DNA from: Membranipora membranacea
Taxonomy: Eukaryota; Bryozoa; Gymnolaemata; Cheilostomatida; Membraniporidae
DNA length: 64,000 nucleotides
Assembly (NCBI GenBank): GCA_914767715.1
Contig: OU612071.1
Location: 8,911,493 to 8,975,492 of the forward strand
Direction of reading: 5' to 3'
A model generated the notes under the pieces. It was not told where the DNA came from and ran no database searches. It saw only the letters and a program-made list of their open reading frames with translations. Shown here piece after piece: positions 50,315 through 59,389 of this stretch. The position numbers were made by a program, and so were the translations under genes. Each line of letters starts with the position of its first letter. Within the stretch, counting starts at the first letter, position 1.

Positions 50315-50570
50315 CTTTGCTCTGTGTGGAATTCAACCGAATTGGTGTTTAGTATATGCTCCTGTAAAGGCTTTTTGTATGTTGACTGACATGAGAAGCA
50401 CCAGCTTGCCTGTTATTATCAGATATTCTGAGCATGATACTTAGCATTATAGTAATGTAATTTTGAAGTCTGAACTTCAAGATCCTGTTACCTGACCCCT
50501 ATAGTGAAACTACACTCACAGTCACGTTGCTGATAACACAAAATCTGTCTCTTCCCATTTCAGAAACTAA
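50315..50570 (-). promoter_or_regulatory. Shared 5' block upstream of lectin pseudogene I
   Basis: Minus strand: ATCTGATAATAACAGGCAAG, GGTGCTTCTCATG, ACATACAAAAAGCC and CATATACTAAACACCA. It extends to CTGAAATGGGAAGAGACAGA at about 50540-50565, as in gene G. Confidence 0.45.
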
Positions 50571-50935
50571 AGAAGCACATTTTCTTGTATCATTTCTTGT
50601 TTCTTGTACTATGGTCTATCATAATATGGGCATATCACAGTATTAGATTGCTAATATTGAAGAGGTTGTGTTGGCACTTAACTGACTGGTTTGCTGTTGG
50701 ATTAGAAAGAGCCACTGACCAGCCAATCAGAGCAATCAAAAACAGCTACCAATTTCATAGTATACACAGCGGCTAATAAATTTATTATATACTGATGACA
50801 TCACATCCGCAAATTGATGATCAAAATGTATGGCGCTTGTGGCTTTCAAACCAACTAGGTCACTTAGGCTGCCGCAAATAGCCAATCTTTTCCAGTCCTT
50901 CCTATGTTAGTGCTAGAACTTGCCCTTAAAGACTT

Positions 50936-51462
50936 TGTTTGAGGCTGCTCTTTTGTATCACATCTTTTTCTCCATATTTTATTCTATCATGTGAGCGATT
51001 TTCAGCTTTAGAATCCATATATTGAGGAAGTTATGGCCTCTCAAACTTCCAGGGTGATTGCCTTCAATCGGCATTGGGAATAAGCGGATGTTTCCCCTGG
51101 GGTATGTCACAACCATAGACATGTGACATAGACATTATGAGTTATTAGTTAATACACTAATAATCACATAATAATTGATGATCAAAATTCAAACCTGGAT
51201 GGGAATCGAACCCGGGTCCCCATACCTATAGGCAACGACGCTACCATCACGCCACTTGGACCAACTAGGTTAGCTAGTTGTGACGTACCCAAGGGATTGC
51301 CGGCTGATTTTTACTGCCGATAAATTGCCGTCACCTTGGAAGTTTGAGAGGCCATAACTTCCTCAATATTTGGATTCTAAAGCTGAAAATCGCTCACATG
51401 ATAGAATAAAATGTGGAGAATAAGATGTGATACAAAAGAGCAGCCTAAAACAAAGTCTTTAA
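50936..51462. mobile_element. Foldback / MITE-like element with long inverted repeats and TTAA ends
   Basis: Arms of about 130 bp (50936-51068 and 51326-51462) are near-perfect reverse complements, sharing GAGGAAGTTATGGCCTCTCA, GATAGAATAAAAT and ATGTGATACAAAAGAGCAGC in inverted order. The outermost ends are TTAA-AGACTTTG and CAAAGTCT-TTAA, so a TTAA target-site duplication is likely, as used by piggyBac-type transposases. The loop of about 260 bp contains a tRNA-like sequence. No transposase is encoded, so it would be non-autonomous. Confidence 0.82.
51192..51262 (-). repeat. tRNA-like sequence inside the foldback element
   Basis: Minus strand: GTGGCGTGATGGTAGCGTCG (box A-like) and a perfect box B, GGGTTCGATTCCC, flanked by GGG/CCC stem bases. 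It looks like a tRNA pseudogene or SINE head; the anticodon arm does not fold cleanly. Confidence 0.6.
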
Positions 51463-51692
51463 ATAGTGAGATAATGGTGAGATAATCACTGGCCTGAAAA
51501 TCGTGTCATTTTTGGTGATTACAATAATCCAGATGTGACAAAGAAGCTGACATTAACAATGAAAAGCTATAATCTTGGAATATGAGTGAGCGTACTGCAA
51601 AAAAAAAAGAGTTTAATTTGCAATTGGTTGGTGCGTTAAGTCAACCGGCACCAAGAAAAAATCTGATCATGATGAATAGTTTGAAAGGCATA

Positions 51693-54245
51693 TCAGAAAA
51701 ACGTCTGGTGAAATTTGTCACTTAATGACTCACAGATAAAGTTCAGTTTAGTACTACAAGCGTAGTCACCCCAGTAGTAGTGGAGGCCTGACGCCCAGGT
51801 AGTCACACAATGGTGGGTCGGGTCATTAGGCTCCCCCAACGCCCAGTAACTCAAAGTTACAGGCCCGTTGTTGATACCATACCATCTAAACTCTTGGCTG
51901 TTATCGAGTCTCTTTGCACCAATCCAGGCGGCTCCTGTCCATCCTAAAATAAGGAACAATTGGACTAGTTGTGATTCACATTGTCTTAAACATTAGATAC
52001 AGATACATTTGACTCATGACATTGACCCGACATTGGTCATATGACGTCATATGACCAATGTCGGGTCAATGTCATTAGTCAAATGTAGCTCAATGTACAT
52101 TGAGCTTTCATTAATCACATGACATTGGCCCAACATTGGTCACTTGACATTGAGCTAACATTGGTCACATGACATTGAGCTTAAACATTCAACTAAGTGT
52201 AAAGACAAATTGTAACAAAGTTATACAGTTGCGGGGCCGAGACTGCTCTACAAAACAAAATGTACAATGTATTGGGTGGTGATATTACGAATTTACCTGC
52301 AGTAAGCTGTTGGTGTCTGACCCACGAAGCAGACTCCAAAGTATCAAAAGTAGCAAGATATTCACCAGCATTCTCACAACTTTCTCTAGCATCAAACCAG
52401 CTGAGAGCCGTCCTCATGAATCTGGTGCATGTACCTCGATATGGATTCAGTTTGTAGCCAGAGGCACAAGTGATATCTGCAGAAGATGAAAAAACAAAAA
52501 AGTGATACTTCAATCAATTTCATTTCATGATGTCAGCTAAGAGTTTATGATATATTATTAAATATGCGGCAGGTCATAGGGATTGTACGGTACAGTCAAC
52601 TCAATGCAACACATATACATCGTCCTGAGCAAGTTGGGCAATCCTCCAGGTATCGGTAGTTTCTACCCGAGCAAGAGTATAAAATGTTTTGTATGTGGGT
52701 AGCAATTTACGTCTTGCTTGTGTTGAAGGGACGTTGGATGAAACCAATTTTCGCAAACAGATGTGGCAGTTAAAATGAAGTGATAAGAATCGAAAATGAA
52801 CGCAAGCCTTTATTCTCGTTTGTTACAGCAAGGTTGATTTGTAGAACTGAACAGCTGCTAACAGTGAAGAAAAAATCCATATCCAACCATTTCTGAGACT
52901 ACCAGAATACAAGAGAGAATCTCAAAAGGAGGATTACCTGTATAATTTGGATGATGAAGAGCTATATTGTCGTTCACTTTCTTGATACCTTTACTAACTG
53001 TGCAAAGCTCTTTACTGATTTGCAAACGAATGTAATCAAATTGCTGTTGAACATGTGAGGAAACAGATTCCATTTCTTCTCTAAGTTCAGCGGCCTGATC
53101 AGTGATTTCACGTTTAAGATCAGAGTCCCCATCCTCACACTGGACTTGTACGTTAGATATTCTATCCTGAAGCTTGGTCACCAGTAGAGATTGTGGTGAT
53201 GATAGGACCTCTCGCCTTTCAATCTGATCATCGCGAGTTGTTACACAAACCTGAAATGTAACCACAGACGTATTAGCAATACACAAAAACTATGAAATTG
53301 TTGAAAACACTATTTTCAAACTGTTCAACACCAGTGTTCCTTTCGGAAATGATTTGACACATGCTGACACGTGCTGATATTGTTGATTGTTGCTTGAAAA
53401 GATCAATGAAAAGTTTGAGACACATATTGCCCCTAGATGAAACCAATAAATCACTGACAGCATGGTGGTCACACCGTATAATTGTGTGATCTAAGATTCT
53501 CATCGGTTTTCCTTTGATTAATGACATCATTAAGAGCTGAGCATGTCATTCTAAGATGTACCGTTATGGAATTGTATTAGGAGTTGTCTTCCCTAAATTT
53601 TCTCCACATGATAATTTGAGCCAATAAACCTCACTTGGCATTTGTAAGCCAGTGTGGCAAGTGGTGATTTTTGAATTACTTTAAAAGGAGATTTTATAGT
53701 CTCAGACAATATTTCTCACCGTAACTACTACTACGACAATGTTTCTCACTACTTTAACCTATCAGCTATATTAACTATACTAAAGACGGAACGGTTAGCC
53801 ACGTCTGTAACACTAGCCACATACAAGTCACCACGTCAGTAAGCTGGTTGCTTATAATTTATCACTGACGCTGGTTTATTCATTACTTATATTTATACAC
53901 TATACCGGTCTCAATTTAGAAGAAGGAATAATCTAATATTTTGCACAAATACGAACAATAGAAGTGTTATGAACTCAAAAAGAGTGTTTTGTTGCTAGCT
54001 ATATCATGGTACAGGAATGCACCACAGTGTAACCTTTTTATATTCTATTTCGATACATTGAACATGATAAAAACACTGACCTCCTCCAAGCTCTCAATCC
54101 TATCCTTAAGCTCTTTGATGCGAAGAGCACCGATACCACCAGCACAAAACATTACAGCTATCAGCAGGAAGACTAGAGTAAACGCTCCGACAATGGCTTT
54201 ACTTTGGCGATCAGGTCTACTACGTTTCTCCACTGACACATCCAT
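51693..54245 (-). CDS. Type II transmembrane C-type lectin-like receptor J (intact)
   Basis: Exons on the minus strand are 54245-54081, 53250-52938, 52476-52297 and 51943-51693, giving 302 aa in one open frame. The start MDVSVEKRSRPDRQSK is cytoplasmic. Residues about 17-42 (IVGAFTLVFLLIAVMFCAGG) form the signal anchor. The stalk (56-159) keeps both cysteines (VCV, VQCEDGD) and the NYT sequon. The CTLD (160-302) has six cysteines, AWIGAKRL, FRWYG, SYWALGEPNDP and YYWGDYAC. The site reads EPN, the mannose-type motif in vertebrate lectins, but the Glu before HC is His and WND reads WGD. The C-terminus differs from paralogues: ESLSDKFHQTFF replaces EQKTN, adding about six residues. I chose ATG 54245 by alignment with the other MD starts. 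The shared 5' block precedes it. Confidence 0.92.
52001..52185. repeat. 90-bp palindrome plus tandem repeats in intron 3 of gene J
   Basis: 52001-52090 is a palindrome with two mismatched pairs, centred on ATATGACGTCATAT (centre between 52045 and 52046). To its right, words of the type CACATGACATTG and ACATTGGTCA recur several times up to 52185. The centre holds TGACGTCA, a perfect CRE-type site, which a perfect palindrome can also give by chance. Confidence 0.85.
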
Positions 54246-54450
54246 CCTTGCCAAGTCAGGAATTCAATTAGAGTGGTGTTTGGTATATATGGTTCTATGA
54301 AGGCTTGTTGAGTGTGGGCTGGTATGTGAACCACCAGCTGGCTTGTCATTATCAGAAATTTTTGGACTACTGTTACTATTATGTAATCTTTGAGGCCATA
54401 CATCATCAACATGTTACATGACCCCCAAAATGACACTAATTTCCGAGATC
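54246..54450 (-). promoter_or_regulatory. Shared 5' block upstream of intact lectin gene J
   Basis: Minus strand: TTCTGATAATGACAAGCCAG, GGTGGTTCACATACCAGCCC, CACTCAACAAGCC and CATATACCAAACACCACTCT, ending right at the ATG. This is the only shared block in front of a complete gene, so it is the best copy to test for promoter activity. Confidence 0.5.
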
Positions 54451-55130
54451 ATCATTATACATACAACCGTCTTCACAAGACTTATGAATGAATTGAAGGC
54501 GAATTCTAAAATCATACATGTAGGCGGCGGCTTATATCGATTTTATTGATATAGATTGATTTTTCAAGCCTGGTGCCCAATTCCAGTAAAAAAGCAAGAC
54601 GTAGTCTTGTAGTAGGGTCTTGCGACAGTTCTGCTTATGTGAACCATAAAAATCTCAGCAGTTTCAGGAGTCTCAATACCTTTGCGAGTCTTGCAAGACC
54701 AATATCATAAGTCTGGCGGCTTCAATATTCAGAGATTGTTGTAAGATAGTTGCAATGAGATATTGTACAAAAAAATTATTGTGAACCATAGTGCTGAGAA
54801 TTTGGCTGTGCAACATTACTAAGATTTTTAAAAATCTCAAGGGATTCTTCGATCAATTATGAACCACAATCTTGCAAGTTGTGAGATTATTCCACAACTG
54901 CTGCAAATATGCTAGAGAGAAATTTCAATGCAATTGCGAATCATGAAGTCTCAGGAGTGGTAGAATTCTCATGAGAGCGTTGCATAGTGAGTGTATACAA
55001 TAAAGTTTAAAGATAACCATCTATAATGAAATAGAAGGAAACCTCACCATACACTTGGCTGGCCAAGGTATTTCAGTATTGTCGTTACTCAACGAGATTA
55101 ATGCATTAGCTGTATATTTGTATTGTATGT
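54451..55130. other. Spacer right of gene J, no supported gene
   Basis: No coding signal. A diffuse set of words such as CTCAGGAG, TCTTGCAAG and GAACCATA recurs between 54600 and 54960, suggesting an old internally repetitive element. Confidence 0.35.
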
Positions 55131-55139
55131 TATGTTATC

Positions 55140-55590
55140 TGTTACGTTACGGTACGTTACGGTACGTTACGTTACGTTATGTTATGTTACGTTACGTTAC
55201 GTTACGTTACGTTACGTTACGTTACGTTACGTTACGTTACGTTACGTTACGTTACGTTACGTTACGTTACGTTACGTTACGTTACGTTACGTTATGTTAT
55301 GTTACGTTACGTTATGTTATGGTATGTTATGTTATGTTATGTTATTTTGTGTTATGTTATGTTGTGTTGTGTTGTGTTGTGTTGTGTTGTGTTGTGTTGT
55401 GTTGTGTTGTGTTGTGTTGTGTTGTGTTGTGTTGTGTTGTGTTGTGTTGTGTTGTGTTGTGTTGTGTTGTGTTGTGTTGTGTTGTGTTGTGTTGTGTTGT
55501 GTTGTGTTGTGTTGTGTTGTGTTGTGTTGTGTTGTGTTATGTTATGTTATGGTACGTTATGGTATGTTATGTTATGTTATGTTATGTCTT
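55140..55590. repeat. Pentanucleotide microsatellite, GTTAC then GTTGT blocks
   Basis: About 450 bp of five-base units. GTTAC dominates from 55140 to about 55300 with scattered GTTAT and GGTAC. Mixed GTTAT follows to about 55360. About 35 nearly uniform GTTGT units run to about 55538, and GTTAT closes the array. Open frames of up to 204 codons here are artefacts of a repeat with no stop, not genes. Confidence 0.95.
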
Positions 55591-56028
55591 GAAAGGATTC
55601 TCCTGGCATAGACCAAGGTTAGTATGGCAAACTCGGCCTGTAATTGAAAATATAAGAATACACCGTTAGTCCTTCATTCTGATTAGTTATTTTACAGTGA
55701 AGATCAAATCTACCAAGTTACCAACCTGAAATTTTATCCGGCAGCCTGCCAATAAGCAAAGCTTGAAAGGCTAATTTCAGGAGGACAGAATTTCTTGCTG
55801 GTCATTGTTTGTTAGTGGTGCCCCTAAACTAAAAGTGACATATGTTCTAACAATCGATATCGAAATGCTACCATCTTGTAATTTTCGGGGCCCGCCGGTA
55901 AAGTTACCTACACTACATGATTTACTTGATTGAAAGTCTCAAAAAATATGTTAGAAACATCGCTGGTGAAACATGTAGCTGCATTGATTGACGACTTGTA
56001 ATTATAACACCACCATGGTACCCTAATA

Positions 56029-56082
56029 GACTTTATTCTGTTCTGAAGCTCTCTGATATGAACCCAAGTAACCCAACAGGTG
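56029..56082 (-). pseudogene. Relic of lectin exon 1 (membrane-proximal end)
   Basis: Minus strand reads WVHIRELQNRIKSI, aligning with ALHIKELQDRIESLEK of the intact genes, and the DNA word CATATCAGAGAGCTTCAG is shared with copies C and H. The anchor-coding part upstream is decayed and no other exons are seen. It extends the lectin cluster to the right of gene J. Confidence 0.65.
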
Positions 56083-56408
56083 TGATATATCAATTCCTAA
56101 TGGAAGTTGTCCCCTTCCTCAAAAACAAAAGACAACTTTGTTTGACAAATCTTGCTCGTAACAACCAATATATCTAAGTCAGAATCTTCATCGCCGAGAG
56201 GGTACATGTACAGGTGCAAGTGCCCGTGGCACTCATGCCGCGCCCTATACCCTTGCCCTTAGTCTGGCTTTTCTTTTTCTCGAAGAGGCAGAGGGGGATC
56301 TTTTGACCGCATTGGGGTGTGCAAACAGACAGTGGATCTCCGTTATTTTTAGCCTCGCTCCGCAAGAGCCTGGCTAGGATGAATGGCGCGCCAGTACCAA
56401 ATCGAGGG

Positions 56409-56475
56409 TGGTGGGGAATCAATCCTGGACCTCCCAGATCAAATTTCCTCACCCTTTACCATCAGACCACTCCTG
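56409..56475 (-). repeat. tRNA-like sequence (SINE head)
   Basis: Minus strand: TGGTCTGATGGTAAAGG resembles box A, and GGTCCAGGATTGATTCCC resembles box B and the T-arm. The spacing is near tRNA-like, but the anticodon arm is not evident. Confidence 0.5.
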
Positions 56476-57987
56476 AATCAAAATATCTTTATATCGATAC
56501 AAAAAGCCCAGCATTCAGTATTATATGATAAATTTTTGAACCATTCCAGAATTACTCACTATATCAACTCACTTCAAGCCTGAGGTGGCATTCTTTCATT
56601 GCAAACTATCTGTCCTAGAGTTATTTGTCACCTTAATGAAAACTTCCAAGCTTTATTTGGATAAGATTTTACCTTTAGATTATTTAGTCCCCTGCGGAAG
56701 GTCGATGAGAAAATTCTTTTGAGATAAGACAGTTTGAAACATGATTCAAGAAAGGCTGAACAGGAAACAGAATGAGGTCGAAAGAATTATACTCATTAAG
56801 CTCAGTTAGGGAAAGGCATCATAGTTGGGTAGCTCATTAGAAGACGCAGTCTGATGGTGAAAGCTTTAACGAGCATAATACTACTACAATGAACAACTTT
56901 TTTTGCCTTACGACAATTGGTCTTGTTCATATGCGGTCTACAGTTCACAGTTTTTTTTTCAAACAACCTAGTCACTTAAGAAATGATAAATTACATGCAA
57001 AGCATTGGAAAAGTGTCTCTTTACTCCGATAACAACTTTATTTTATTCTTTTTCTTCCTTATATTACCAGCATTTATCACAGCGTTTATCTCAGAACCAA
57101 TATCGTAGTTAATTTACTAATGACAATTCTAATTATCTATCAAAAATTTTGCCTGTGTTTGATAACACGAAAACTCATACCTTTTTCAATGCTGAAAGAG
57201 CCACACACGGACTCATTGAATTGTATGGCAATGTGTGTGATTAATTTGAGTTATTCTTCCCTTGTACTTTCTGCAAACAAAGAAACCAGATGCTCATTAA
57301 TTTTCCGATTAATCTGAGGGTCAAGTTTTCAGCAGACCTTTCTGACCGGATGTAGCGTGATGTGGCAGTGAGAAATGATCAGCGCTAGGTGTCAAGATTT
57401 CATGTGGAGACTCTCACCTGATACCAGAAAAACTTGGTGCTAGCCAGATGGATTACGCCAAAGGTGACAATTTGTGTATTTTTATTGTAGGGAGGAGCTT
57501 GAGACACAGATCTGGAGCTCCCTTTGTTAAATGCAGTGTTTTCTGATATAGCTGTAGTACGGAATAATGCTCTATAGGTGTTGAATAGTTTTGGACCATA
57601 AAGATTTTGTTTTTTTTGACTGGGTGGCTATGGTGTGTAGAAGTGTTCAGACATTTGTGGTTTGCTCGAGATATTGTGGTCATTTGGTCGCAGCACACAC
57701 CAGCACCTGCGCTTACTTCCATTGACTGATATTAATCCAATTCCGTCACCTCACAACATATTTCATGCCTCAGCCTAGCACACACCAATTTTGTTCCTGT
57801 GACTCAGTAGAGAGTTCAAGAGAGTCCGATTCTCACTTTCTCCAAGTTTCTGGTTTGAATGCGTCCGGATTAACGTAAGTTAGTTATCTATGAAGTTATA
57901 TAGCATTTCCGTCAATATTCTGGTGTGTCATGGATATTGAAATAGGTCAAGCAGATCCGAAACTACTACTTTAGTAAGATTCAGTGC

Positions 57988-58098
57988 TTACACTCTGCCC
58001 AAAATGATGGTAGTGTCATTCTATTATCAATCACATTCACACCTAAATGTTGTTGATAACGAGGTGACACTACCATCAACCCGGGTAGAGTTTGAGCA
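57988..58098. repeat. MITE-like hairpin
   Basis: Arms of about 45 bp (57988-58030 and 58053-58098) are imperfect reverse complements around GATGGTAGTGTCA and TTATCAA, with a loop of about 22 bp. It is too small to encode anything. A pre-miRNA-like fold is possible, but the long stem fits a small MITE better. Confidence 0.65.
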
Positions 58099-58340
58099 CA
58101 TAAACTTACTACTATACCGTCGTTGTGTCCCCCTGGCTCCCTCTAGTTAAATCCAAATTACGGAGAACAAGTAATCTGATGCAAAGTGACTATTTTAGCG
58201 GTGAACATCAAATTAACGTTATTAATGGGGAAGTGGAGGCTGAATAAATTTTTACTAATAAACTTTAATATTAAACTGAGCATCCAAGAATTTTCAATCT
58301 ATTCACAGAAAAAAATTAGGTAACATCGCTTCTTTGTGGA

Positions 58341-58412
58341 TTGGACGTGGTGCAATGGGCAAGGCATGGGTCTTTCAATCGAGAGGTCTTGTGTTCGATT
58401 CCAAATGTATTA
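58341..58412 (+). repeat. tRNA-like sequence (SINE head)
   Basis: TGGTGCAATGGGCAAGGCAT (box A-like) is followed by an anticodon-like loop CTTTCAA (would read TTC, Glu) and box B TGTTCGATTCCA. The T-arm and acceptor are degenerate. Confidence 0.6.
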
Positions 58413-59389
58413 CGGTGGTGCCAGGAAGAGCATTCAACGTCAAATGCTCCTGTGCCCCATCAGGATGCGGTCCGTAGACCCGTACAGATATCGGAAAAAA
58501 TACCAAGCAACATCAAGGTTTCTCACGCTGTATCACAGGGTATCGATACTATAAATGGATGTGAGTTTTTTTTATCTATCATGCTCCGAGTGATAAATCT
58601 TTGTAGTTACAATAAATCATTCCTCTGACGCTGTTGCAAGTAACATTTTTGTCATCGGATATTTGCCTAAATATGTAGGCCCAGCAGGCCACTAAATCTC
58701 ACATTTTTTTGTCAATTCACTAACATACCAAATTTATAAATGCTCATTATCCAGTTTATCGTATCTAAAATTTCTGAGCTGAGGGCTATGCTGGTTATTA
58801 ACATCCATGTGTTCATAAAGTGTCCGCACAAACTAACAAATATATAGCAGCACCTAATTGTTTTAGAATTTAAATTTTTGCTGGTGGCTAGGGCAATTAG
58901 TGACCTGGCATCCTAAAATAATATTGAAGAAGTATACACACCCAATTGCATCGGGCGATGGGGGTGAAACAAAATCAAAGTAGCAATGGTCCCCCGATAG
59001 AACTTTAAACAATTGGTAGACATCTCACACTCCTAAAATAAGGTTTGCATGTCGCTCTACCTAGCTAGCAAACCTGCCTTTACCTAGTTGAGCAGTGTAC
59101 TGGTATCAATTCCATTACTGTTCCACCACTCTCGCCCTACTATTCATCACAACAAACATGTATTACAGCTGTTGGAACTGGCAAGACCCATCGCTGGGCC
59201 CCTGGGGAGTTTATAACAGTCCCTCATTGCTTGTCAACATGACTTCTACATCCAGCCACAGGCATTCATCACTTGAGATGAAACATCTGGAATGTACAGG
59301 TCTGCATATCACTACATGTGTTGATTCTAAAGACCAATCTTTGGGTGTAAGTTTGTAACTGAGCTCTGCTATGATGGATAACTGTAAGT

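Larger units (their letters stand above)
55600..57980. other. Intergenic stretch with a lectin relic and a SINE-like sequence; no intact gene
   Basis: Apart from the entries at 56029 and 56409, no coding frame with a recognisable domain is present. Confidence 0.4.

Noticed and set aside
54245-54254. An earlier start for gene J (extra residues MAR)
   Set aside because: The upstream 'start' is TTG. The ATG at 54245 aligns with the MD start of all paralogues.
55055-55669. Open frames of 137-204 codons with Cys/Val/Tyr-rich periodic translation
   Set aside because: They are the pentanucleotide repeat read in all three plus-strand frames; a five-base unit without a stop gives long open frames automatically.
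59095-59358. 87-codon open frame in the first copy of the 1-kb repeat region
   Set aside because: The corresponding part of a related copy (near 61333) is not open in the same frame, so the frame is not conserved.
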